This document shows positions 1 to 8,450 of a DNA stretch of 64,000 bases, piece after piece. The notes under the pieces are model-generated. The model had not been told where the DNA came from and made no database searches. It was given only the letters and a program-made list of their open reading frames with translations. The stretch is taken from positions 1-64,000 of the forward strand of contig CAZFTD010000001.1 in assembly GCA_964521525.1 (NCBI GenBank), given 5' to 3'. Source of the DNA: CALEUX01 sp964521525 (lineage in GTDB: Bacteria; Bacteroidota; Bacteroidia; Bacteroidales; Marinilabiliaceae). Positions within the stretch are counted from its first letter, which is position 1; every line of letters starts with the position of its first letter. The translations under genes and the position numbers were made by a program.

Positions 1-1
1 T

Positions 2-325
2 AAACCAAGTTTCTCATATTTGCTAAGCATCATTTTCTCTCCCCGATATATTAATTCTGTTATTTGCGATATTTTTGTTAAGAAAAAGCATTCTGGCTTT
101 TATTATTGGCAGGCTATGGACAAAGTTATGAGGGTTAGCGAAAATTATTTCAATTCGTACACTTTTGTTTCTTTTTACAACAGGAATTTAAAAGTTCCCA
201 GTAATTACATAAATTATTTAGCAGAAAAATATGGTGACTGGACAGTGTCAGTTAAAGAAATGGAATTGCGGGAAAGACGAAAAAACAATTTGGAAGCCAG
301 TAAAACAGTTAATATTATTTGTTAA
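2..325 (+). CDS. LicD-family-like protein, C-terminal fragment
   Basis: This is the 3' end of a gene that begins before the window: the frame is open from base 2 to the TAA at 323-325, with no convincing start codon inside. The remaining 108 or so codons include V-P-x-x-Y-I-x-Y-L-x-x-x-Y-G-D-W, which resembles the C-terminal signature of LicD-type phosphotransferases. Those enzymes add phosphocholine or a related phospho-group to surface glycans. The catalytic part is not in view, so the assignment rests on this one motif. Its stop overlaps by a few bases the stop of the convergent Wzi-like gene. The polysaccharide genes next door fit a surface-glycan role. Confidence 0.5.
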   Translation, partial: KPSFSYLLSIIFSPRYINSVICDIFVKKKHSGFYYWQAMDKVMRVSENYFNSYTFVSFYNRNLKVPSNYINYLAEKYGDWTVSVKEMELRERRKNNLEASKTVNIIC

Positions 326-1953
326 AGCCTGTAAGTTAATCCTACATTAACTCCAAAGCTATGGTATAAATCACCAATGTCAAAGCCCATCGATCCAATA
401 AAATCAATCGATGTTGAAAATATATTATGATGTTTTACTTCAAAGTGAGAATATACTTGCTTTTTAGTTGATGCAAAAAAATAATCAGGCGATAATTCCC
501 AGCTGTATCGACCTTTATACTTCTCGGCCCAATTACCATCATTAAGCGAATATGTAAATTTTAAAGCATATTCCCATCCAATATTAATATTGCCCTGCAA
601 ACCAATATTTAATGCTCTAACTCTGTTATTAATAAAAATTCCATTATTCATTGGTTGCCAACCTGCAGCATAATGATGCACCATTGGATAAGTGTGAAAT
701 AAGGGTGTGCCCATCGATTGTCCTAAATATGTATAGCCACGGTAGTACATCCCGTTATTAAGGTTATCGGCCCGGCCACCATAATAATGGCCATAATTAA
801 AGTTCTTTTCCCAAAAAGATATAAAATGCTCATAACTCCAACCTCCTGCTGGTGCAGGTATACCTTCAAAGTTTTCCTCCATAAATGCATTCCAATCGCT
901 AATGAGCCATGGAAAAATTAACTGTCCTACTTTTGATGGATCTTTTGTATACTCCGTAGGGTACATCGGATCTGGGATGCCTTCTCCTGATTGATGATTG
1001 CTTTTAAAATACTGCACCAAAATCCGGTTTAAAACCTTAGATTCATTTAATTTCCAATCGAGCGTTAATATAAAATCATGATTTAATCGGAACGCTCTGT
1101 TTAAAGCATATCCGTTTCGGTCGGTAAATGGTTTGTGTAATGCCAAGTGCATCTCACCCCAAGGAGTGTCAGCATCAAAACCGAAATCCCAAAATCCCTC
1201 ATGCGCCCCGGCTGCATTTGTGAGCTCTCCTCCTCCTAGTTTTTCAGATCCTTTGGCTTTAAAAGTAGCCCAAAAATCAACAGGAATCTTCTGACCATTG
1301 CTATATTCACCTCCAAATAAAGCAGAATGAACAAGCCCTGCGTATGGCTTCACTTTAAACTTACTCATCCGTAAATATGCAAACTTTTCGTGCAATAATA
1401 CATTTCCTGTTTTTAAATATTCCGGCTTCTCGTTTAAAAAACCCTGACTAATAAAACCCTTTACATCAAGCCATCCTTGAGTAAACGGGACAGCTTTAAA
1501 TTCGAAAATCCCTAAACTTATACGAGGAACCGGTCTTGCATTAGTGCTTAATAAGTAAGAGCCGGTACCTAATTTGTCGTATTGTCCAAGTGGAGAAAAA
1601 GCCTTTTTCCCTATAATAAAATCAACAAAATAAATATTCCCACTAACATATAGTTCATGAAAAGGGTTATCATTATCAGATGACTTTAACAATAGAGCGG
1701 CTCCTGTATTTAAATTAAAGTTGATATTATTAAACCAAATTATTTCACCATCGGTTTTAATAAAAGCTTCATTCCTGTTAAAAGCATTTAACACACCCCA
1801 GTTGTTGGAATAATTCCACAAAGGTTTAAGCTCGTTTGAAGATAAACTTACCAACGAATTTATTGTACCTTGGTACTGTATTTGCGCCCTAATTGGCATT
1901 AAAACAGTTATAAAACCAAATAATATCAGGCCTCTAAGCCAATATTTGTTCAT
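322..1953 (-). CDS. Wzi-like capsule assembly outer-membrane protein
   Basis: Predicted outer-membrane beta-barrel of the capsule assembly Wzi family, about 543 residues. Wzi proteins help anchor or assemble surface polysaccharide. The start at 1953 gives a clean signal peptide (MNKYWLRGLILFGF...A-Q); an upstream in-frame ATG at 1983 would put ten polar residues in front of it, so I prefer the inner start. The rest is rich in alternating aromatic and polar residues, ends in an aromatic-containing strand (...GVNVGLTYRL), and carries the GKKAFSPLG segment typical of bacteroidetal members. The gene sits at the downstream end of a minus-strand glycosyltransferase run, which supports a role in polysaccharide display. 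Confidence 0.8.
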   Translation of the reverse strand: MNKYWLRGLILFGFITVLMPIRAQIQYQGTINSLVSLSSNELKPLWNYSNNWGVLNAFNRNEAFIKTDGEIIWFNNINFNLNTGAALLLKSSDNDNPFHELYVSGNIYFVDFIIGKKAFSPLGQYDKLGTGSYLLSTNARPVPRISLGIFEFKAVPFTQGWLDVKGFISQGFLNEKPEYLKTGNVLLHEKFAYLRMSKFKVKPYAGLVHSALFGGEYSNGQKIPVDFWATFKAKGSEKLGGGELTNAAGAHEGFWDFGFDADTPWGEMHLALHKPFTDRNGYALNRAFRLNHDFILTLDWKLNESKVLNRILVQYFKSNHQSGEGIPDPMYPTEYTKDPSKVGQLIFPWLISDWNAFMEENFEGIPAPAGGWSYEHFISFWEKNFNYGHYYGGRADNLNNGMYYRGYTYLGQSMGTPLFHTYPMVHHYAAGWQPMNNGIFINNRVRALNIGLQGNINIGWEYALKFTYSLNDGNWAEKYKGRYSWELSPDYFFASTKKQVYSHFEVKHHNIFSTSIDFIGSMGFDIGDLYHSFGVNVGLTYRL

Positions 1954-2030
1954 AATTTGGGAGTAATATTTACAATTTCGCATTAATGAAACAACTACAC
2001 GTTTTCTTCCTGCTTACAAAAACAGATCAA

Positions 2031-2876
2031 CTAATATTCATCCAACTTATCCTTATTGGGTTCATTATTCAAATGTTTGCTCAATCCGTTATCACACCAA
2101 TACATTCCGGTTTTTCTAACTTTAAAAATCGCATCGTAATGAGTTGATTCGTTGTGCTTTGTAGCCGGTTTGTGCCAAAGGTGATAAACAACTCCTCCCA
2201 TTTTCAGGAATCGCTTTTTCTTACCTGCATTAATAAGCCGAAAAGCCAACTCTGCGTCCTCATGTCCCCATGAGGTTAAGTCCTCGTTGTAGCCATTAAC
2301 TGCTATCAAGTCGTTTTTCCAGAATGCCATATTACAACCTCGAAGTCTGTTAATTTTTCTCTGACCATAACGCGACGCTAAAAAATTACGTAACAATCTG
2401 CTTCTTAAAGAGTAAAGCCCAAATTGCCATGCTCTTTTAAAAAGAGAAAACTTAAAACTGCCCAACTCAAAAATGTGCTCAGTATAAGATCGACTTAAAA
2501 GAACTCTGCTACCGCAAACAAAAGCACCCTCCCTTGCAACTTCGAGATGATCTTTGATAAAATTCTTATCTAAAATGATGTCTCCATCTGTTTGAATAAT
2601 GTACTCTCCTGTAGAGGCTGCAATGGCCTTGTTACGAATGGCGGTTAATCTGAACCCGGTGTCTTCGTGCCAAACGTGTTTAATTGGTATGGGTGCTTTG
2701 CTTTGATAATGAGTTACTAACTCTCTGGTGTCGCTTTTAGATCCATCATCAGCAATTACTATTTCGGATGGTAATAAGGTTTGTTGAAATGCACTTTCAA
2801 TTGTAAAGCTTAATGCTTCTTTCCAATTATAAGTACTGATAAGTAATGTAACTGACTGTGGGATGGATACTTTCAT
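2031..2876 (-). CDS. Family 2 glycosyltransferase with galactosyltransferase-type C-terminal region
   Basis: Predicted cytoplasmic GT-A fold glycosyltransferase, 281 residues. The N-terminal GT2 nucleotide-sugar site is visible as LLISTYNWKEAL, IVIADDGS and QTDGDIIL (a D-x-D metal site near residue 97). The second half contains LRGCNMAFWKND and GYNEDLTSWGHEDAELAFRL, the pattern of the Glyco_transf_7C domain found in chondroitin-polymerase-like enzymes, where W-G-x-E-D contributes the base. It probably transfers a sugar onto a surface glycan or LPS; donor and acceptor cannot be read from the sequence. It lies about 36 bp downstream of another GT2 gene on the same strand and probably shares its transcript. 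Confidence 0.85.
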   Translation of the reverse strand: MKVSIPQSVTLLISTYNWKEALSFTIESAFQQTLLPSEIVIADDGSKSDTRELVTHYQSKAPIPIKHVWHEDTGFRLTAIRNKAIAASTGEYIIQTDGDIILDKNFIKDHLEVAREGAFVCGSRVLLSRSYTEHIFELGSFKFSLFKRAWQFGLYSLRSRLLRNFLASRYGQRKINRLRGCNMAFWKNDLIAVNGYNEDLTSWGHEDAELAFRLINAGKKKRFLKMGGVVYHLWHKPATKHNESTHYDAIFKVRKTGMYWCDNGLSKHLNNEPNKDKLDEY

Positions 2877-2912
2877 GTAATGCCATTATTTCTGTTTCTG
2901 GCCAAATGCTAA

Positions 2913-3686
2913 CTACTGATTATTTTTAGCAATCTGGCGCGATTCATAAATTTTACACAAGGTATTAAATTTATATTGCATTTTATAAACAGAAAAAATC
3001 AATCCAGGCAAACCATCCATAAACGCTCTCTTAAGAAAGTAAAACTTTATAAAGGTTATTATGGGGTTGAAAATTAACACTAAAGCGTTAACTTTTTGAT
3101 CCTTCCGCTTTGTAATCTCGGCAGAGCTGTAAATATTTTGCTTAGCTAATAGTATTTCCAATGAATTAAAAGGCAAATGTTCAATGGCAAGGTTTAGATT
3201 GTGTTTGGGTATTTTCTCCACTTTCCCGTTAATCTGAGGCTGCATATGAATATTTGAGGTCCAATGAATCAGTCCTTTCTTAAAAAACCTCAAGTTGAAA
3301 TCGGGATAAGCAGAACGCATCCATCGCCCCATGAAATAATTTTTCCGGGTTATATACAACCCATCGCAACAATTGGTGCTTTCAATATACTGGTAAAGAT
3401 ATGTTCGTAATTCGTCGGAAACAAATTCATCGGCATCTACAACCAAAACCCACTGATTGGAAGCCTGTTGAACTGCAAAATTACGGGCTGGTTCCACATA
3501 ATTAATTTTCTTATGATAGACCACCTTACATCCATATTTTTCAGCAATGAATATAGTTTGGTCGGTACTATACATATCGCAAACAACAATTTCATCAAAT
3601 CTTTTTACCGACTCTAAAACTCTTTCTAAATATTGTTCGGCATTATAAGTATTAATAACTACTGAGATTTTTTTATCTGAACACAT
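2913..3686 (-). CDS. Family 2 glycosyltransferase, WaaE/KdtX-like
   Basis: GT2 family enzyme of 257 residues. The N-terminus has ISVVINTYNAEQYLERVLES, then EIVVCDMYSTDQT and the D-x-D motif in VLVVDADEFV. This compact form, with a YVEPARNFAV segment and a basic C-terminus, matches the WaaE/KdtX-like group that adds a glucose-type residue to the LPS inner core. Substrate is inferred only from the family and from the adjacent heptosyltransferase-like gene, which lies 33 bp upstream in the same orientation. No membrane segment is obvious apart from a hydrophobic patch near residues 200-215. Confidence 0.8.
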   Translation of the reverse strand: MCSDKKISVVINTYNAEQYLERVLESVKRFDEIVVCDMYSTDQTIFIAEKYGCKVVYHKKINYVEPARNFAVQQASNQWVLVVDADEFVSDELRTYLYQYIESTNCCDGLYITRKNYFMGRWMRSAYPDFNLRFFKKGLIHWTSNIHMQPQINGKVEKIPKHNLNLAIEHLPFNSLEILLAKQNIYSSAEITKRKDQKVNALVLIFNPIITFIKFYFLKRAFMDGLPGLIFSVYKMQYKFNTLCKIYESRQIAKNNQ

Positions 3687-3719
3687 ATTTCCTTTACTTA
3701 AAAATCTAACATTAATAAA

Positions 3720-4757
3720 TCATTGCACAAGTAATCTCTCTTTAATTCGGTCCAAGGCCATTTCAACAGTAATGTAATTCATACAGGCAAAATCGCCCCG
3801 GTAACAAGGTTTATTGCCAAAAACAGAACATGGCCGGCATTCCAAATCAACCTGAATGGCATTCTGGGCCTCCTGATTCAAGCCGTAAAAACCGGCATAA
3901 GGGTGGGTCGCTCCCCAAAAACTTACAACAGGAGTTTCTACCAAACTGGCCAGATGCATATTTGCAGAGTCCATACTAATCATTAAATCCAAACGGGCCA
4001 TTACCTTTAACTCCTTTTCAAGGGTTAATGTTCCGGCTAAATTATGGCCATTTAACAATTCTGAGGCCCAAAGCTCCAGTTTTTGCTGCTCTTCTCCCCT
4101 TCCACCAAATAAAAAAATCTGAAATCCCTTTTTATCCAGCAGGGAGATCAACTGGCGCATTTTATCTTCGGGCCATTGTTTCCATGGGTGTTTTGCAAAA
4201 GGGGCAACTCCAATTTTTTTACCCGGCATTAACATGGCATCATGCGGAACCTCATCGTCCCAGGCATAAATCATTTTACCGGGGAAGGGTAATATTTTCA
4301 GAAAGAAACCACCCTTTTCAAAAACTTCAAGATAACGGTCGAAGGTGCTTTCAAGAGGCTTAAATACCTTGTTATTTTTCCTGTTGATTGCCTTTTTCTT
4401 TTTTCTTCCTTTATCGATGGTTATGGTTTTTACGCCCGAAAGCATGAAAAGAAGCTTAAGAATTCTGGTTCGCATTACTCCATGCAAATCAGCTACCAAA
4501 TTCCACTTACCCTCTTTTCGTAAAGCAATAAAAAGTTTTACAATGCCCCAAAACCCTTTAAAATCTTTATTAAAATTTGCCGAAAAAAAACGAACCCCTT
4601 CAATTGGCTCAATTAAATCCCTGGCAAAGGGACGTGAAACAAATAAAATTTCACAACCCGGATGTTGTTTCTTAAGCGACCATAAAACTGGTATGGTCAT
4701 AGCAACATCGCCCAGGGCGCTAAACCTGAAAACTAATATCCGGGGATTTTTTTGCAC
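3720..4757 (-). CDS. Family 9 glycosyltransferase (heptosyltransferase-like)
   Basis: GT-B fold glycosyltransferase of family 9, 345 residues. The start motif ILVFRFSALGDVAMTIPVL is the classic heptosyltransferase N-terminus with its G-D pair. The C-terminal half has IGVAPFAKHPWKQWP, LFGGRGEE, and then ISMDSANMHLASLVETPVV and SFWGATHP, the nucleotide-sugar site. These enzymes transfer ADP-heptose or a related sugar to lipid A-core on the inner face of the inner membrane. A Cys cluster near the end (C-R-P-C...C...C) is common in bacteroidetal members. The next gene, DUF4254, follows directly downstream of its strand-mate start with a 3 bp gap, so the two are probably coupled. Confidence 0.85.
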   Translation of the reverse strand: MQKNPRILVFRFSALGDVAMTIPVLWSLKKQHPGCEILFVSRPFARDLIEPIEGVRFFSANFNKDFKGFWGIVKLFIALRKEGKWNLVADLHGVMRTRILKLLFMLSGVKTITIDKGRKKKKAINRKNNKVFKPLESTFDRYLEVFEKGGFFLKILPFPGKMIYAWDDEVPHDAMLMPGKKIGVAPFAKHPWKQWPEDKMRQLISLLDKKGFQIFLFGGRGEEQQKLELWASELLNGHNLAGTLTLEKELKVMARLDLMISMDSANMHLASLVETPVVSFWGATHPYAGFYGLNQEAQNAIQVDLECRPCSVFGNKPCYRGDFACMNYITVEMALDRIKERLLVQ

Positions 4758-4760
4758 AGC

Positions 4761-5363
4761 TTACTTTTTGTATAGTACCGGATTTAATGCCGGATCGTTG
4801 TACATTTTCATTTGCTTGTAAAGTTTCATGTACTTGCGGCCGGCTTCAATATCGGCTAAAAGTTCATCAATGGCTGTGCTTAAATCAACACGTTGAGTTA
4901 ATAATGTCTCGTGCTTTTGTTTACACGAAGCCAAATGATCTGGCGAGGCATCTTTACGAAGGGTTTCCTGCTCCATGTGGTAAATTTTCAGCGCCAGAAT
5001 CGACAAGCGGTCAACAGCCCATGCAGGAGTTTCGGTATTGAGTCCGGCTCCTGGTTGAGCTTTTACACCCAAATATTTGTTCATGAAATATCCATCAATG
5101 TACTCTACCAAATCGGTTCTGTCCTGATTTGATTTGTCAATACGTCTTTTAATTTTCAGCGCTTCAACCGGGTCAATATTCGGATCGCGAATAATATCTT
5201 CAAGGTGCCATTGCACAGCGTCAATCCAGTTTTTCGAAAATAACAAAAACTCTATACTACCTTCTTTATATGGATTAACCGGAGTAAAGTCAACATCATC
5301 TGTTTGGTGATACAACTTAGTGGTATCCGAAAAAATCCTGTTACAAATTTCACTGAAACTCAT
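4761..5363 (-). CDS. DUF4254 family protein
   Basis: Conserved bacteroidetal protein of unknown function, about 200 residues, soluble and largely helical. I recognise the DUF4254 pattern from FSEICNRIF at the start, NWIDAVQWHLEDIIRDP, RRIDKSNQDRTDLVE and AWAVDRLSILALKIYHM. The start at 5363 (MSFSEIC) is preferred over the longer frame opening at 5402, whose extra residues are hydrophobic and not family-like. It is commonly found beside a GT9 heptosyltransferase gene, as here, where only 3 bp separate them. A role in LPS core or surface glycan handling is therefore likely but unproven. Confidence 0.75.
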   Translation of the reverse strand: MSFSEICNRIFSDTTKLYHQTDDVDFTPVNPYKEGSIEFLLFSKNWIDAVQWHLEDIIRDPNIDPVEALKIKRRIDKSNQDRTDLVEYIDGYFMNKYLGVKAQPGAGLNTETPAWAVDRLSILALKIYHMEQETLRKDASPDHLASCKQKHETLLTQRVDLSTAIDELLADIEAGRKYMKLYKQMKMYNDPALNPVLYKK

Positions 5364-5500
5364 TATAGTGGTTTTTAATGTTAATACGGGCAAAAATACC
5401 AAATTAATAATCTATTCCGAATTTTTACAATACAAGATAACCCTTTCTGCAAAGAAAAGATTCAACGTACGAATTGATTTAGGGCAGGCAAATAAGTAGA

Positions 5501-5770
5501 TTAAAAATCTCCTTCTTTTGGTGGGTGGTCCATCAAAATAGTCATGTGGTTATCGAAACATTCAACAACTCCTTCACGGCAACGGTAGTGTCGTTCCACG
5601 CCATCCTTACCAATAATTCTGATAACACCGGCAACAAGGGTAGAAATAATGGGGCCGTGATCGCGCAATACGGTAAAACGGCCGGCAGCGCCTGGCACAT
5701 CAACCATGCCCACAGGTCCGTCGAAAAGAATTTTCTCAGGTGTTATTACCTCCAGATAAAGGTCCATCAT
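5501..5770 (-). CDS. atpC: F1F0 ATP synthase epsilon subunit, short form
   Basis: Epsilon subunit of the F1 sector, 89 residues. It contains only the N-terminal beta-sandwich (LYLEVITPEKILFDGPVGMV, then PGAAGRFTVLRDHGPIISTL), and lacks the C-terminal helical hairpin that gives the usual length of roughly 130-140 residues and that mediates ATPase inhibition in other bacteria. Short forms are usual in Bacteroidota, so this is not a truncation artefact. The start codon overlaps the atpD stop (ATGA overlap), so translation is coupled. A second ATG directly follows the first. No other ATP synthase gene follows within the window. Confidence 0.93.
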   Translation of the reverse strand: MMDLYLEVITPEKILFDGPVGMVDVPGAAGRFTVLRDHGPIISTLVAGVIRIIGKDGVERHYRCREGVVECFDNHMTILMDHPPKEGDF

Positions 5771-7278
5771 TTTCTTCGAGCCTCCTTTAAAAGCATTTCT
5801 CCTTTTTCAATAGCCTGTTCAATTGTGCCTACAAGGTTAAAGGCTGTTTCAGGATATTTATCCATTTCTCCTGAAAGTATCATGTTAAAGCCTTTGATGT
5901 TGTCTTCAATGGATACCCGCTCCCCTTTTAAACCTGTAAATTGCTCGGCCACAAAAAACGGTTGCGATAAAAACCGCTGTACACGTCGGGCGCGGTGCAC
6001 CACCACTTTATCCTCTTCCGATAATTCTTCCATCCCTAAAATGGCAATAATATCCTGAAGTTCTTTATAGCGTTGCAGAATTTCCTTAACATTCTGAGCT
6101 GTTTTGTAGTGCGCTTCGCCAACAATATCAGGTGTTAAAATTCGGGAAGTAGAATCGAGTGGGTCAACAGCTGGATAAATACCGAGTTCAGAAATTTTCC
6201 GGCTCAGAACGGTGGTGGCATCCAGGTGCGAAAACGTTGTAGCCGGGGCCGGGTCGGTAAGGTCATCGGCAGGAACATAAACAGCCTGCACCGAAGTAAT
6301 GGAACCATTACGGGTTGATGTGATCCGCTCCTGAAGAGCACCCATTTCTGATGATAAAGTAGGCTGATAACCCACCGCCGAGGGCATGCGACCTAATAGT
6401 GCTGACACTTCGGAGCCGGCCTGGGTAAACCTGAAAATATTATCAATAAAAAGCAAAATATCTCGTCCACCCTCGCCCCCATCTCCATCGCGAAAACCTT
6501 CGGCAATGGTAAGTGCCGACAAGGCCACACGGGCTCTGGCTCCGGGTGGTTCATTCATCTGACCAAAAACCATAGTTACCTGACTGTTTTTTAGAGCCTT
6601 TGGGTCAACTTTATCCAAATCCCACCGGCCTTCTTTAAGTCCTTTGCGGAAAGCTTCGCCATAATCAACAATCCCCGATTCTATCATTTCGCGTAAAAGG
6701 TCGTTGCCTTCGCGGGTGCGTTCACCCACCCCGGCAAAAACCGATAACCCTGAGTATCCTTTGGCAATATTGTTAATAAGCTCCTGAATTAATACCGTTT
6801 TTCCAACGCCGGCACCTCCAAACAACCCAATTTTTCCTCCTTTTGAGTATGGCTCAATCAGGTCAATAACCTTAATGCCAGTATATAGAATTTCTGTTTC
6901 GGTGGATAGATTCTCGAAAGCAGGGGCTGGTTTATGAATACCGGCACGTTTTTTAGCCTTTACAGGCTCAAGACCGTCAATAGCCCGGCCAACAACATTC
7001 AGAAGCCTTCCTTTTACCTCATCGCCCAAAGGCATAGAAATGGGGGTTCCTAAAGCAACAACTGGCATTCCGCGTTGTAAACCGTCGGTTGAGTCCATAG
7101 CAATGCATCTGATGGTGTGCTCTCCAATATGCTGCTGACATTCAATAACAACTTTGTTGCCATCGCTAATAATTTCTAATGCTTCATCAATATTGGGGAG
7201 CTCATGATCGCTTAAATCGAATTCCACATCTACAACGGGGCCGATAACCTGGATGATCTTTCCTGTATGTTGTGCCAT
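5767..7278 (-). CDS. atpD: F1F0 ATP synthase beta subunit
   Basis: Catalytic beta subunit of F1, 503 residues, full length. The P-loop GLFGGAGVGKT lies near residues 151-161, the catalytic Glu is in GVGERTREGND near residue 195, the Walker B region is ILLFIDNIFRFTQAGSE, and the nucleotide-site signature PALSSEMG-type region appears as PTLSSEMGALQERI. The DELSEED lever reads EELSEED. It makes or hydrolyses ATP at the membrane-bound ATP synthase. atpC overlaps its 3' end. The remaining subunit genes (alpha, gamma, delta, a, b, c) are not in this window, so the beta-epsilon pair is separated from them by at least several kilobases. Confidence 0.97.
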   Translation of the reverse strand: MAQHTGKIIQVIGPVVDVEFDLSDHELPNIDEALEIISDGNKVVIECQQHIGEHTIRCIAMDSTDGLQRGMPVVALGTPISMPLGDEVKGRLLNVVGRAIDGLEPVKAKKRAGIHKPAPAFENLSTETEILYTGIKVIDLIEPYSKGGKIGLFGGAGVGKTVLIQELINNIAKGYSGLSVFAGVGERTREGNDLLREMIESGIVDYGEAFRKGLKEGRWDLDKVDPKALKNSQVTMVFGQMNEPPGARARVALSALTIAEGFRDGDGGEGGRDILLFIDNIFRFTQAGSEVSALLGRMPSAVGYQPTLSSEMGALQERITSTRNGSITSVQAVYVPADDLTDPAPATTFSHLDATTVLSRKISELGIYPAVDPLDSTSRILTPDIVGEAHYKTAQNVKEILQRYKELQDIIAILGMEELSEEDKVVVHRARRVQRFLSQPFFVAEQFTGLKGERVSIEDNIKGFNMILSGEMDKYPETAFNLVGTIEQAIEKGEMLLKEARRK

Positions 7279-7454
7279 GTTTTCAACTATTTAATTAAAG
7301 ACTTCAAGTTACAAAAAAAATAATGAGTTTCTACCCTCCAATTTTGAAAAATTTGTTGCAATAAAAACTCATCCTTTGATACTATTAAAAAAACCTAATG
7401 GTTTCAAATATTAACCGGGACTGAAAACTATTGAAAGGCAGCGACAGGAAACAA

Positions 7455-8432
7455 TTAACGACTCCGCTCCATAAGGCTAAATGCCAACTCTTTAAGCTCT
7501 TCTTTAACATCTTTGGCACCATTAATTAAATCCAGTTGCATGATGGCGTTCTGATGGTAATAATTCATCATGGCCTTTGCTTTGGCAGAAACGTTGGCTT
7601 CGTTATAAAGGTTACGAACGGCAGCCACTTTTTCATAAAGGTCAAAGTCTTTTTTCGAAATCCATTTATTGAGTTCTTGTTTGGAGCTACCTGTCAGTAT
7701 ATTAAGAGCACTTATGAGCAAATAGGTTTTTTTATTGCAGACGATGTCGCCACCAATAGACTTTCCAAATGCATGGGAATCGCCAAAAACATCGAGCCAA
7801 TCATCCTGAAGCTGAAAAGATATACCAATGTTACTCCCAAAACTGTATAACAAATTGGCGGCCTGCATAGAAGCCCCTCCAATAAGGGCGCCGATTTTAA
7901 GGCTGGCTCCAAGCAGAACGGCAGTTTTTAATCGTATCATTTCCAGATATTCATCTTCAGTAACGTCTGGTCTGGTTTCAAAATCCATGTCTAATTGCTG
8001 TCCTTCGCAAACCTCAAGCGCTGTTTTACTAAAAACATCCAGAACAGGATTAAGAACAGAAAAGGGCGCATTGGCAATTAACTGATATGCCATGATAAGC
8101 ATGGCATCGCCCGATAAAATGGCTGTGTTATTATTCCACTTTACATGCACCGTTGGATTGTTTCTTCTCATTTGAGAGCCATCCATTATGTCGTCGTGCA
8201 ACAAAGTAAAATTATGAAAAACCTCAATACCCAATGCCGGATTAAGTGCGTCAGCAACCCGATGGCTATCGAACAAAGCACAGGAGGCCATACAAAGAGC
8301 CGGTCGTATTCTTTTGCCACCCAACGATAAAACATAGGCTACCGGTGCATATAAGCCGGTTGGTTCTTTTTCGGTGGCCAGATTGCTGAGAGCAGTCTCT
8401 ATCTCTTGCTGAAATCCTTTAATGATTGACAT
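7455..8432 (-). CDS. trans-Polyprenyl diphosphate synthase
   Basis: Isoprenyl diphosphate synthase of 325 residues, catalysing head-to-tail condensation of IPP with an allylic diphosphate. Visible motifs are GGKRIRP near residues 38-44, the first Asp-rich motif LLHDDIMDGS (Asp80, Asp81, Asp84), RRNNPTVH, and the second Asp-rich motif FQLQDDWLD. These coordinate magnesium and diphosphate. Product chain length (farnesyl, geranylgeranyl or longer) cannot be fixed from sequence by eye. It lies 18 bp downstream of the RND exporter gene on the same strand and is probably co-transcribed with it. No partner such as a squalene or carotenoid enzyme is adjacent. Confidence 0.9.
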   Translation of the reverse strand: MSIIKGFQQEIETALSNLATEKEPTGLYAPVAYVLSLGGKRIRPALCMASCALFDSHRVADALNPALGIEVFHNFTLLHDDIMDGSQMRRNNPTVHVKWNNNTAILSGDAMLIMAYQLIANAPFSVLNPVLDVFSKTALEVCEGQQLDMDFETRPDVTEDEYLEMIRLKTAVLLGASLKIGALIGGASMQAANLLYSFGSNIGISFQLQDDWLDVFGDSHAFGKSIGGDIVCNKKTYLLISALNILTGSSKQELNKWISKKDFDLYEKVAAVRNLYNEANVSAKAKAMMNYYHQNAIMQLDLINGAKDVKEELKELAFSLMERSR

Positions 8433-8450
8433 ATTGGGGTGTGATTAGGT

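Noticed and set aside
5525..6058. Plus-strand frame of 177 codons opposite atpC and atpD
   Set aside because: It is a shadow of strongly conserved genes on the other strand and has no recognisable features.
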